Below, in pieces: positions 11,001-22,147 of a DNA stretch of 64,000 nt. The DNA is from Ceratorhiza oryzae-sativae. Taxonomy: Eukaryota > Basidiomycota > Agaricomycetes > Cantharellales > Ceratobasidiaceae. Each line of letters starts with the position of its first letter. Within the stretch, counting starts at the first letter, position 1. Made by a program: the position numbers and the translations under genes. The stretch is taken from contig JARWMV010000006.1 in assembly GCA_030998015.1 (NCBI GenBank), positions 394,662 to 458,661 on the forward strand. The letters are read 5' to 3'. The notes beneath the pieces are model-generated. The model was not told where the DNA came from. It worked only from the letters and a program-made list of their open reading frames with translations, and searched no databases.

Positions 11001-12592
11001 AGGCGGCCTTTGCGATCGTACCAGGTATCATGAGGTGCAACATATTGCACAATCGTAGACGCGTATATGAATAGATTGCCAGCCCGTTTCGCAAGAGCCT
11101 TGAGCTGCGCAGTGGTGACACCAATTGGCCCCAGATTTGACTTGAGGTAGGTCTCGATATCAGCCTGAACGAGCGACTGCTCGACGTCGTGCAAGTGATA
11201 GAGTGACCCGCTGCGAGATCCGGCAGAAGACATCCTGTTCAATAAGTCGCTATCGGGTCGGCACGTCACAAAGAACTTGATTGGTAGTTTGTTAGCAAAC
11301 TGCAGGAGCGTATCTAGCACTCTCATGGCATCTTGGCGCTCATTGCATTCGTCTAGAGCATCGATTACAACCACCAGTAGTCCAGCAGGCAGTGGATCCT
11401 TGACTGTTGACAGAGGCCCATCGACCAGTTTCTCGAACTGTGCTGTCAGCCCCAGAGTGGTCGCGTCTGGATTCAGTTTTAGTGCCTGGAATAGTGCTTC
11501 CCTGTACGGGAAACATAGTCGAGATAGCTGGTATGCTATGGTCGGGATGATACAGCTAACGTCTCTGCACGCAGGTAAAGATCTAGAGCAAAAGAAGCTG
11601 GCTCCAAGCTGGCGTGATGACTCGAGTTGCTTGCAAAAGCTATAGGCGATCGTTGTCTTGCCTGTACCGGCCATGCCATTCATCCAGTATATTTTTGCCC
11701 CCTCGGGGTCGCTCGCCCATCTTTGCAGCTGTTGGAGAAGAACTTCGCGGTCCTTGAGGTGCATTCATTGCGCAGTTTCTCCATACTGTTCGAGTTGTAT
11801 CGAGCTGCCCCGACAGCCTGAAGTACGTCCACGTTCAATTGCTCCTTTGCCAGACTCTGGAGTTCCATTGTACCCTTCCAAATGCTGAGTATGGCGTTGC
11901 TCTGTTCCGTGCTCAGCCGGAATCCACAGGGTTTCCTATTATCTTTACTCACCTGGAGCTGCCGCAGTAGCATTTCAACCCGCCGATAGCCACGCACGAT
12001 ATCCTCCGCGTCGGCTTCGGCATTCAAATATGTTATCACCAGGGATTGTGTCTGCTTATTTTCAATTTGCCGTGCTTGAAGTTCTAGCTCCCTGGCTCGG
12101 CGCTCAGTCTTGTCACGCCGTACATCAGAACCTACTTACTTGATCGTAGCTATTAGGCCATCGCTCATGAGATCGCCCGTTAGCTCGCTCGCATGGTTCT
12201 TGAGGAAGTCGATAGTTTTGAGTATATCCGACGCAATCTGCTCGTAATCCCCTCGGTTGCTCACGGCCAACTGTCCTTGATCAATCAGTGGGTCATTCAA
12301 TTTTTTTGCTGACCAAACTTGCCGGTACTCTGCCAATACAGCGCATAAGTATGTCGCCGACCAGATGAATAAGAGGTACGGGTTTGGCACTGTCTGCAAG
12401 CGCAGCCTTTGATGGCTTGGCTCCAGCTGAATCCTTGGGCTTTGAGCAGTTCGATGACGCCGCCGAGGATGAGCCTGGTGCGACCGGTGCTGCAGGGTTA
12501 GGCAACCGCGATGTGAGGATATGTTTGATCGTTCGACCGGGGCGTCTGAGGTGTTTCATGAGCCTGGCCGTCCGGGATGTCGTGGTATCCAT
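8029..12592 (-). CDS. NACHT-WD40 STAND/NLR-like protein, copy A (frame break)
   Basis: Predicted intracellular sensor of the fungal NWD type. Exons: 12592-12323, 12270-12140, 12091-10301 and 10248-8029. An alpha-helical N-terminal part of about 250 residues is followed by a NACHT ATPase with Walker A GMAGTGKT and Walker B VVVIDALDEC, then a WD40 region. That region has 14 repeats, enough for two seven-bladed propellers; the repeat near 8740-8830 is degenerate. Intron 1 has a GC donor (CCG|GCAAGT) where copy B has GT. The helical frame and the NACHT frame differ by one nucleotide near 11757 relative to copy B. Reading through stops at 11680. Splicing out 11826-11753 (GTACTT...TCAAG) would restore a single frame. 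So the gene is either a split or broken NLR, or uses an intron that copy B lacks. Fungal NWD proteins are linked to non-self recognition; the role here is inferred. Confidence 0.85.
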
Positions 12593-15071
12593 CGTTCTGG
12601 TCTTGTGCGTTACGAATGATGCAATGAGCTGGCGGCTAGGGTGTGTACAACCACAGGCACTTCTTGCGGGTGCTCATATCTGGACTGTCGTCCTAGAGAG
12701 GGAGACTAGCGCTCATTTCACGCACACAGGTATAATAACACAGCCCTCTGTCAGCCACGAGGTACAGCCTTACCCCAGACATGTGCTCATGAAGCAAGGA
12801 CTCTAGGGCCTAATTGAGCAATGCGTACACGCTGACTTTCTTGTTTGACTTTTTGTTTAGTTAGCTATGAACCAACGTATTGGAATCATATCTATATTTG
12901 ATGTGCAGGACGTGAACATATGCCAATGGAGTTCGATCCTAATCTATAAGTTGAAATACCTTCGCATCCCTCTCTGTCACTTCTTTTGTGACCTTACAGC
13001 CTCCCTAGTGGGTCGTAGCAACAGCGACATCAGTGTAGCAAACCCCCGATTGATTCTGAACAATTGTACATGGAAAGATACGCGCCTACAAATTTCACCC
13101 CTTGAGCAAAGTGGCCGTACACTGCGCACCTTGGGATGCCGCCCACTCTTTTGTTCGTGAACAAGGGATAGGTGAACGTCCCGGACCAAAACGTGACCCC
13201 TGCCCCATCTCTGCTGTCATTCCCATGCTCATCGCCATGCCTAGCCTGGGCGGGGTTGATGGCGCACAGTCTCTCACCTCTATACCCATGCATCCTGTGG
13301 TTTCCCTATGTGTGCCCGGTCCGATGGTGTTGATTCAACGGCTGATCTTACCTAGCCTGGGGGGAAAATTGCAGCGTATTATGTGGCTGTTCGAATAGAC
13401 CGGGGGGCACCAGTCGATTAACTGACCCATGGTCGACCGCGGATCTTTCGGGCACATCAGTCTGATGGTCGACACTCGCGGGTTGGACAAATCAGGCAAC
13501 GATCCGAGTAGCGTGAATGGGGCCAAGTTGCGAAATGCCAGCCGAGAGTCGAGCGTGGCACATGTTGCGCCATTGCGGCGAGTTCCGAGCCAAGTGGACA
13601 TACCTCAACAGGCGGCTATCACAAAACTGCCAAACACACATCGACCAGCGAGATGAAAGAACCGCACCTTGCTGTTGTGGAGTACTTGATACCGCCATGG
13701 TTGTCAAAGAACACTCGCACGCACTGGGCCATGCATCACCAGACCCCCTTTTGAACTTGTTCATGCTACAAGGGATCTGGGATGGATGTTCCGGATGCCA
13801 GACCTGGTGGTGGCCTTGGCTCATTTGTGTGCGCGAGCCGTTGCGTGGCTCAATTCCAACTGCGCATGGATATATACCAGCCGTCCATGGATATTTTTCA
13901 GACTCGGAGCGTTTCTTCGGGGACTGAGCACGGACAACCAAAAGCGAATACCGATCGATCAGCTCCACATCCAACACACACATCGACATACTCTACCGCA
14001 ACATGCGATCTCTCAGACCAATGTCCTACGGCCTCGGTTCGGTCCCGCAACACATGGTGTGCTGCATTCCAAGCACGCTAGTCAGAAACATAGCAGACGA
14101 CGTTCGAGTGCGATCGAACAACCCGAGCCGAGTTTCGGCAGATCAATCATGGCTCCGTTCTGTCGATCCAACCTGGCATGACTCTTGTGTGGCAAGGTGA
14201 GCGATGACGCTCAATGACGTAGCTGGATGATCCTCGTTGGTTGGCAAGCATCCGAACGATACACACGTGGTCGGGACACAAAAATTCCAACCTCGACGGA
14301 TCCACGTGCCAGAAAATGAGGCAGCCGATTGCATTCTGCGCAACTCCTTGGCCGGGATACAGCGAGGGAGGGGCATCCAAGACCACCAATTAATAGTGAG
14401 AACACAGGAGCCGAACGCAATAGTCAACACCGGGGTCCAGGCGAGGCCGATCAGAGGCGCCGTCTTGCAGGGGATCTCAATCGGGCGCGAACACGGACCT
14501 CTGACACCCCACACCACGTCTTTGTCCAGTCTGCCCCACAGCACACATTCCCCCACCACAACACGGCGACTCGTCAGGAGAGGGGACATCTGTGCCGAGA
14601 GTGTGCCCGGCCGAGCGTGGCAGGTCGAGCCATTACGTGGGAAACTATCACGTGATTCCACAGCTGGTCTTCCGGCCGATTTCCAGGGTGCGGCAAAAGA
14701 CTCCACTCTGCGGCCGATGCCACATGTGAATAGAGTTCTAGAAGCGGCCGGGCATTTGCATTATATTATACCGTTCTATAGCTGTTATCTCGACGCGTCC
14801 TCTGCATAATATTATCGTCGCATGTAGTTTGCCTGAGCATGTAGAGCGCCTGCGGGCGAAAGATGGATTCGCCTGTCGCGGCATGTGGCGCGCGAAGCAG
14901 TTCGCGTTTTATCTCACAGATCCGCATCCAGAACATCAATAGTTGGGGAGTATATGATGCATTGCATACATTGATCGATCCCACATCATCACCTTGAAAC
15001 ATTTCTTTTCATGTACTAAACAGCCAAGCAGTCAAAGAAAAAATCATTATACCAGCTCTGGCGATGCCATA
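12593..15071. other. Spacer between the two NLR genes
   Basis: About 13.0-14.75 kb is GC-rich and carries several long, mutually overlapping open frames on both strands (for example 14143-14706 minus and 14237-14809 plus, both close to 190 codons). None resembles a family I know and no clear splice chain links them. Open frames this long are expected by chance in GC-rich DNA. I assign no gene. Confidence 0.4.
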
Positions 15072-18000
15072 TCATCGATATTCGGAAACATAACACTTCG
15101 CCCACTCCTTCCCCATATATGCGTCCGTAAAGTCCAACTCCCATTCCCCATGTGGACGGATCACTGACACGTTCCGCGGATATTTAAGCCCAGCCCGTAG
15201 GTCATCCGGCACCCAAAACAGACGAGTGTCATCGCGGCGGACTACCCACCCGTCCTCATCCAATCCCTCCCAGCTCGGTCGGTCCATGGTTGTGGACACA
15301 AGCGCGTGAGCGTCCCACACACGAATCGATCCGTCCTCGGAACTGGAAGCAATGTATTGTCCATCGCTGGAGAACGCGACCGACCATATTTGTTCCAAAT
15401 GTGCAAACGACAGACAGGCGACCTGGTTTCCCGTATGCGCATCCCACATCCGCACAGATCGGTCGTGGGAGCCAGAAACGACATAGTGGCTGTTGGGTGA
15501 GAAACAAATAGAATTGACGAAGCCCGAATGCCCCTTGCATGGTCCAGTCAAGATGCGCCCAGTAGCCATGTCACAAACTACAAGTGCATTATCCTTAAAG
15601 TCGAATGCAAGTCGGCTGCCATCGGGAGAAAATGTGATAGCCCAGCGGCCACCTTGAAAGGGACCGCCCGCCAGAGTTCCCGACTCAACATTCCATATTC
15701 TTATAGTTTGATCGTCAGAGATGGAGGCGAGGGACCTCCCGTCTGGTGAAAACGACACCGAGCGAACCCAACCTGTGTGCCCTTGGAATGGCTGAGCTAC
15801 CAGATCCCGAGACTCCACGTTCCAGACATGTATAGTCTCGTCCCAACTGCAAGACGCAACTCGGCTACCATCCGGCGAGAATACAACTCCCACGGCAGCA
15901 TTTTCATGCCCGGTATATGGTTTACCAATCAGAGATCCGCTGAGTGCATCCCATATCCGTACCGTACCGTCTTCAGAAGCAGAGGCAACGCGACTACCAC
16001 AAGGCGAATATGCAACTGACTGAACCCCCTGGGTGTGTCCAATCAATGGACCCAGTACACTCGTCCCAGTCACCACATCCCAGATAGAGACAGTCCCATC
16101 GCCAGAGCCAGACACGATGAGCTGGCTGTCTGGAGAGAACGCCAGAGAACAGACTGGACTGATCTCCGCGTCTGGCATACCCACATCTGCAACCCTTGCC
16201 TGCACATCCCATATGTATACCCTATCATCGAACGAAACGAACAGGACCTGGGTCGCATCTAGAACGAAAGCAGGGGGCGAAGGGTCGGGGAAGAGAGCTG
16301 GGCGTGCACGGAATGGGCCAGACACAGTCTGCCCTGTATGCACATCCCACACGCGCACAGTCCCATCGTTTGACCCGGAAAGTATACGGCTGCCATCCGG
16401 CGAGTATGATACACTGTAAATGGAGCCAACGTGTCCCTCAAACTGGGTGGCAAGCAATAATCCTGTGCTGGCATCCCATATGCCGATGGTCTTGTCATTA
16501 GATCCGGATGCGATATGGCAACCGTCGGGCGAGTATGCCACAGACCTGACAGAGCCTGTGTGACCGCTTAGTGGCCTAAGCACACGATTCCCTGTACACA
16601 CATCCCAGATGCAGATGGTATGGTCTTCGGACCCAGACACCAAATGACCACCATCGGGTGAGTAGGCAACGGATAGGACCGAATGAGTATGCCCTGTGAT
16701 GCAAGTGACTTGACTTCCAGCCGACACATTCCAGATGCGAATAGTACGGTCATGAGATCCCGATGCAATATGCTGGCCATCTGGAGCGTAGGATATGGAT
16801 GTAACCCAGTTTGTGTGCCCGCTCATTCGATTGCTAGCGGGTTGGGCAGTGTGTGCATCCCAGATACAAATGGTTGCATCCCATGAGCCAGACGCAAACG
16901 AAGCGCCGTCAGGTGCGAATGCAAGAGTTGTCACGCGCTTGGCATGTTCGTTGAAAGGGCCGGAGATACGGCGACCAGTATGGGCCTCCCACATGCAAAT
17001 TCTACCAGAAAAGGTGCCAGTGACAAGCACTCGGCCGCTTGGTGAGACTGCCATGGAACTTGTTTCATGATCGGCCTTCCAAGTTACGAGTGCTTTTGGC
17101 CTTCTCGCATCTATGCCCGGACCTCGCGCTTTGACAAGACCTCGCATTCGAGGCTCATACCATTTCCATAGGTTCGATTCCTTGTCCCACAGGGCCATCA
17201 CCGATACGTAGATGTGAGGTGTGCTCATACGTGCGAGTGATCCCGACACGACTGTCAACAGCCTGGTTGCATCTTGGTACAGCGCCACAAGATCTGTATC
17301 GATGGCAGCATCCTATTTGTGTATTGTTAGCCTTGTGCAGATGGATTAGAGTCTTGTGCATACCTGGATCCAGGTCCGCGCATCGAACAAAGCTCGTATA
17401 CTTTCCTGATTGGTCTTCAGCAAGTTTGTCACCTCGATCCAGAGCAGTACTTGGCTGCGCAGAAACCTGCCCAATGCCATACAGAGAGTTTCATCCTCTT
17501 CTCCCATGTGACCACTGCGCCTCATGTGGTCGCTCCAGTATTGGCATGTATATTTCAGTTGTAGGGGAACCGCCGCTTGGATTCGAGTAGATATTTCAGG
17601 CACATCTGCGTCAAGTGTGTAGGACGACTCGAATCCACAGATGTTGAACTTCAGTAGGCGTTCCATAGCTCCAAAGCATCCTACAGCCAATGCGCGATTA
17701 CAATCTTCTGGATTGTAGTAGAATTTGCCAGAACGGGATGCAGTGAGCATGTAGTCCGGAAATGAAGCATGCAGAGCTGAGACCAGTCCGCTCGCGTCGT
17801 CGACGTTAAGCACTGCCCTAAGGGGTTCGATTGCACTTTTCACTTGCGCATCGTCTCTGAATCGTAGTATATCCGCCAATGCTATCAGACTCAATGGCTC
17901 GCTCGTGTATATGACTGCTTGCAGGACCTGTTGAATCCGGGTCTTCTCCTTCGACCCCTCGTCCCACCTATCCAGTGCTGCAGAGAGAATTGCCGTATAC

Positions 18001-19739
18001 AATCCATCGAGCTGTTTGTATGCGTTGGTGCCGGAACTGCTGTCCATGGCTACAATTTCATCCAGGCGTTCCTTGCGATCGCACCACGAGTCATCTGGCG
18101 CAACGTATTGCACGATCGTAGACGCGTAGATGAACAGATTGCCTGCGCGTTGTGCAAGAACCTTGAGCTGCGTAGTGGTGACGCCAATCGGCCCCAGCTT
18201 TGACTCGAGGTAGGTCTCAATGTCAGCCTGAACGAGCGACTGCTCGACATCATGCAAGTGATAGAGTGATCCGCCGCGAGATCCGGCAGAAGACATCCTG
18301 TTCAACAAGTCGCTATCCGGTCGACACGTTACAAAGAACTTGATCGGCAGCTCCTGGGCGAACCGCATGAGTGTATTTAGCACTCGCATGGCGTCTCGGC
18401 GATCCTCACACTCGTCCAGCGCATCGATGACCACCACCAGCAGTCCGGCAGGTAGCAAGTCCTTGACCTTCATCAGGGGTCCGTACAAAAGCCTCTGGAA
18501 CTGCGCACTCAGCTCCAGAGCAGCGTTGCCCTGATCGAGCTCCAGCGCCACGATTAGTTCTCTCCTGTACGGCAAACATATTCGAGATAGCTGGTAGGCT
18601 ACGGTAGGGACTATGCGAGCAACGTTTCTGCAATCGGGTCGGGACCTAGAGCAGAAGAAGCTAGCGGCAAGCTGGTGCGATGACTCGAGCCGTTTGCACA
18701 GGCTATAGGCAATGGTTGTCTTTCCCGTCCCAGCCATGCCGTTCATCCAATATACCTTTGCCGCCTCCGGGTTCCTCGCCCATTTTTGGAGCTCTTGGAG
18801 AATGTCCTCGCGCGTTTTCATAGTGCATTCAGTACGGAGATTTGTCATATCGCTAGAGTTATATAGAGCCGCCGTGACGGACCGTAATGCTTCTGCCTGA
18901 AATTATACACTCAGACGCCGTTCACGTGCATTCAGAATCAATAGGTGTACCCACCATTCGTTTTTTGGTTTCCACGTTCAGTTGCTCCTTCGCCAAGGCC
19001 GAGTTTTCCTTTGTGACCGTCCATATGTTGAGCACTATATCGGTCTGTTCCATCTTCAGCGGAAGCACTTCGAACGTCTTAAAGTCTACACTGACCTGAA
19101 GCTGTCGCAGTAGCACTTCAACCTCCCGATAGCAGTGTATGATATCTTCCGCGTCATCCTCGGCATTCATATATGTCGTCGCCATATTTTTGCTTCGCTT
19201 GTTCTCAATGTGACATGCTTGACGTTCGAGGTCCCTACATCCAAAATGAGTCACCTTCAATTCAGCACCGAACTACTTACTTGATCGTGGCTGAAAGCCC
19301 ATCGCTCAACTGATCGCCTGCTAGCTTGCTTGCATGGCTCTCGAGAACGCCAATGGTTTTGATTATATCTGAATAAATCTGCCTGTAATCTTCTTTGTTG
19401 CTCACGCCCAACTATCGATTTTCAATCAGCTAGCCGTTCAGATTATTTTCTGACCAAACTTACCGGTACGTTGCTAGCACAGCGCATGACTATGTCGATA
19501 ACGGACTGAATACTGGGTACAAATCCGACATTGCCCACAAGGGTAGCCTGCGATGCTTTGGCTGAATTTGATGCCATCCACTTGAACCTCGGGCCTTTGG
19601 ATGACTCCGCCTGGCTCGAGCCTGCTGCGTCAGGAGGTGGAGGGTTGGGTGAGCGTGACCTCAGGATATCTTTGATCATCCGACTGCGGCGCCTCAGGTT
19701 TTCGCTAAAACTATCGGCCTTAGTTTTCTTCATGTTCAT
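15072..19739 (-). CDS. NACHT-WD40 STAND/NLR-like protein, copy B (intact)
   Basis: Tandem paralogue of copy A with an uninterrupted reading frame. Exons: 19739-19464, 19411-19281, 19234-18955, 18896-17364 and 17312-15072, all with good GT-AG signals. The start MNMKKTKAD was chosen because it aligns with copy A; an upstream in-frame ATG exists. The N-terminal region is helical and carries a conserved TYMNAEDDAEDII stretch. It leads into NACHT with Walker A GMAGTGKT and Walker B VVVIDALDEC, plus FFVTCRPDSD. Fourteen WD repeats follow, most of the form GHTxxVxSVAYSPDG...IWD. The repeats are very alike, and several blocks are identical to copy A at DNA level. The N-terminal bundle may be a cell-death effector of HeLo or MLKL type; that is inference. 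Likely a cytosolic allorecognition or immunity sensor. Confidence 0.9.
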
Positions 19740-20134
19740 TGTTTTGGTCGTGTGTGCAAGGTGCTGTGACGATTCGTTGGTTAGGGTTAGTCTAACGCCA
19801 GCGCCTTGTGTTGGCGCTCGTATCTCAATTCTTATCCGCGGAGTGTGATTAGCGCTAAGTTCACGCATACATGCCCGCTGCAACGACAAGGCTATGGTGA
19901 ACTCTCTTTTCATTGTTGAAGATCACGGCTCGGATTTCGTGATGATCCTTTATCTCAGTTTTCATGCCGCGCGCATGTGCACCCCTATCATTCATCTCAC
20001 CCCATATGGATATAAGCGCACCTGTAGAACGTAGAATATTATCCAAAATTTATAGTTTATCACTTCCACCGCACGCACATGCTAAGTCATCAGTATTGAA
20101 GTATTTGGCCTTTACTGCGGCTGTCAAAAGTTCA
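19740..20134. other. 5' flank of NLR copy B
   Basis: The upstream frame of copy B stays open to about 19913 but does not align with copy A, so I treat it as leader. No distinct promoter motif is evident. Confidence 0.4.
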
Positions 20135-20794
20135 TGCCGGCCACGTTACTCGTTTTCAAAATAATCAATTTCAGCGCTCGAATGATTTAGGTACTACACT
20201 GGATGGAGGGCTTATTTTGTATTTGTATATTCACGATTATAATCAAGAGGCTTGGGTGAACATCTTGATATAGACCACATTCGAGCAGCTTGAGAACTTG
20301 TCAGAAGTGCACCAGAGTCATGAATCCGCTGTTACTCTGTCAGCAAACTGCGCATCGATATTCTAAGCCTATATGTGTGCAAAGAGGGTTGAAACCTACC
20401 TCTATGCCAATTTTCAGGCTCATATAACCTCAATTCATTGAGCTACACCTTTGGCGGCACTCTCGGGATAGCATCCCCAGGCAGAACTCCGCGGGACATT
20501 GTCATAAAAGCCTGAAACTCGGCAGAAAGCTATAATGCCAACTTCTCTACACTTCAGTATCCTTAGAGTCTGGATGTGGGCTTAGCTCGCGGATCAACAG
20601 CTCATTCATGACTCTGGTGCACTTCTGACAAGTTCTCAAGCTGCTCGAACGTGGTCTATATCAAAATGTTCACCCAAGCCTCTTGATTAAAATGGTGAAT
20701 ATAAAAATAAGAAATTAGTCCCCCGTGCAGCGTAGTGCCTAAATCATTCGAGCGCTGAAATTAATTATTTTGGAAACAGGTAACGTGACCAGCA
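20135..20794. mobile_element. Foldback/MITE-like element with about 200-bp inverted repeats
   Basis: Positions 20135-20333 match the reverse complement of 20596-20794 almost throughout. Shared blocks are CACGTTAC, CAAAATAAT(C/T)AATTTCAG, CGCTCGAATGATTTAGG, CAAGAGGCTTGGGTGAACAT and GAACTTGTCAGAAGTGCACC. A 260-bp non-coding centre separates the arms, and there is no transposase frame. Long inverted ends around a non-coding core suggest a non-autonomous DNA transposon. A truncated SINE sits exactly at its right end. No clear target duplication was found for the element itself. Confidence 0.75.
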
Positions 20795-20795
20795 C

Positions 20796-20871
20796 TTTTT
20801 TTTTTTTTTTTGTTGCATACATATTTAGAGACCTACACGAACACAGGGTCGAACCGGTCATAAGAAACACA
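20796..20871 (-). mobile_element. 5'-truncated SINE with 14-bp target duplication
   Basis: T15-16 is followed by GCATACATATTTA, GACCTACACGAACA and a B-box-like GGTCGAACC, matching the 3' half of the SINE at 4467-4643. AACGTGACCAGCAC flanks it on both sides (20782-20795 and 20872-20885). The A-box half is missing, which is typical of 5' truncation. The target lies in the terminal sequence of the foldback element, so this insertion is the younger event. Confidence 0.8.
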
Positions 20872-20885
20872 AACGTGACCAGCAC

Positions 20886-22147
20886 GATTTCATTCAACGG
20901 CCCGCCCTATGGATTCACCCTTTTGGTGAGATAATCACCCAAGGCGAACCCTACGCTGCCGTGTGTGCCCTTAAACCGATAATCACTCGAGCTAAATTAA
21001 TTGTTCCAAACCAAGGCGGGACCTCAGCTCTATCACCCCTGTGGTCCAAATAGTCATGCCATTGCTGGCCTGCACTCCAACCGCAGCACGCGCTCACCTC
21101 CTCGCTAATCCTTTTAATTCACCCTGCATCTCCCGTCAAACTCGAGATAGAAGGCAGACTTCGTGGTTCTTAGTGAAAACTTGACAGTGTAAAATTCTGC
21201 TCCGAATGACACCAGTATATGCATACAGCAATGAGTGATATGCAATACCTCCCTCGTCTGTCCCCAACCAGAGCGTACCCTAATCTCCAACGTGAATTAC
21301 AGGCCATATCAGAGTGTGCCATGTTATTCAAATGAACCGCGAGGTTCCAATCGCCAAGTTGGGTCGAATTTGACCGAGGTTCCTCGGGACATACGAGGTA
21401 TCGTCGCGGTTTCTGCGTCTATCAAGACTAGAAGATTTAAATGACCATCCAAGTCGTCCGAATAAGCTCTAGTTGTCGAATCCCGGCCAAATGTCAAATA
21501 TGGCATGCTTCAAGTTATGGCGCTGAGTTTTGACGTGAACCACCAAACCTAATCAGGTGCTCCCCGCAGCCTTCCATCCTCTCTTCCGCCTCTTCTCGAC
21601 TGCTTTTCGTTTTGTTCTTGGCCGTGCGATTTAACATATTGGTCACGTAGCTCGTTGAATATTTGATCAACAAAATATAAAGCCCGATCAGGTGCTTATT
21701 TCTAAAACAGTCAGACACATGAGACAGCACACGATGGCGCTCCCAATGACGTACTCCGCGCCAACACGATAGCCTAGGATGCTATACCTACAGAGCCACC
21801 CACCTTCAGACCACCTGTCAAACTTGTTCCCTCCGCGGCGGCTAAACGATGGAAGTTGTCCGATGGGAATATAGCTAATTACATTCTGGATGGTGGATGA
21901 ACGAATTGCATAACGGCTACGTCGTGCGTGAATCGTTTCCGCGTCAATCCTCGATCCGTGACGTGACATACCACTCGTTTTTGGCGACACCATCCATTCC
22001 TTCAAGATCGAGTAGCCCTGCTCCGAATCAGATGTATTTCCTGCTTGGTACAGCTATCGATGCTACTTCAATGGGTTGGAAGGGTATAAATGGGGGTGAC
22101 TCGGTGAGCGGATCAACCAAGATCCCCCATCTGTACCGAACAGCAAC
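20886..22147. other. Intergenic region upstream of carbonic anhydrase copy 2
   Basis: Only short open frames are present and no family is recognised. Near the right end, GGTATAAATG (22083-22092) is a TATA-like motif about 65 bp before the carbonic anhydrase start. Confidence 0.45.
22083..22092 (+). promoter_or_regulatory. TATA-like box of carbonic anhydrase copy 2
   Basis: GGTATAAATG lies about 65 bp before the ATG. It matches the position of the TATA-like motif of copy 1. Confidence 0.45.

Noticed and set aside
12950..14810. Possible gene or transposon remnant in the GC-rich spacer
   Set aside because: Three or more long frames overlap on both strands, none with recognisable motifs, a splice chain or terminal repeats. 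Chance in GC-rich DNA is sufficient.
17165..17185. B-box-like GGTTCGATTCC inside NLR copy B
   Set aside because: It is in a conserved coding exon, with no A-box, poly-A or flanking duplication, so not a SINE or tRNA.
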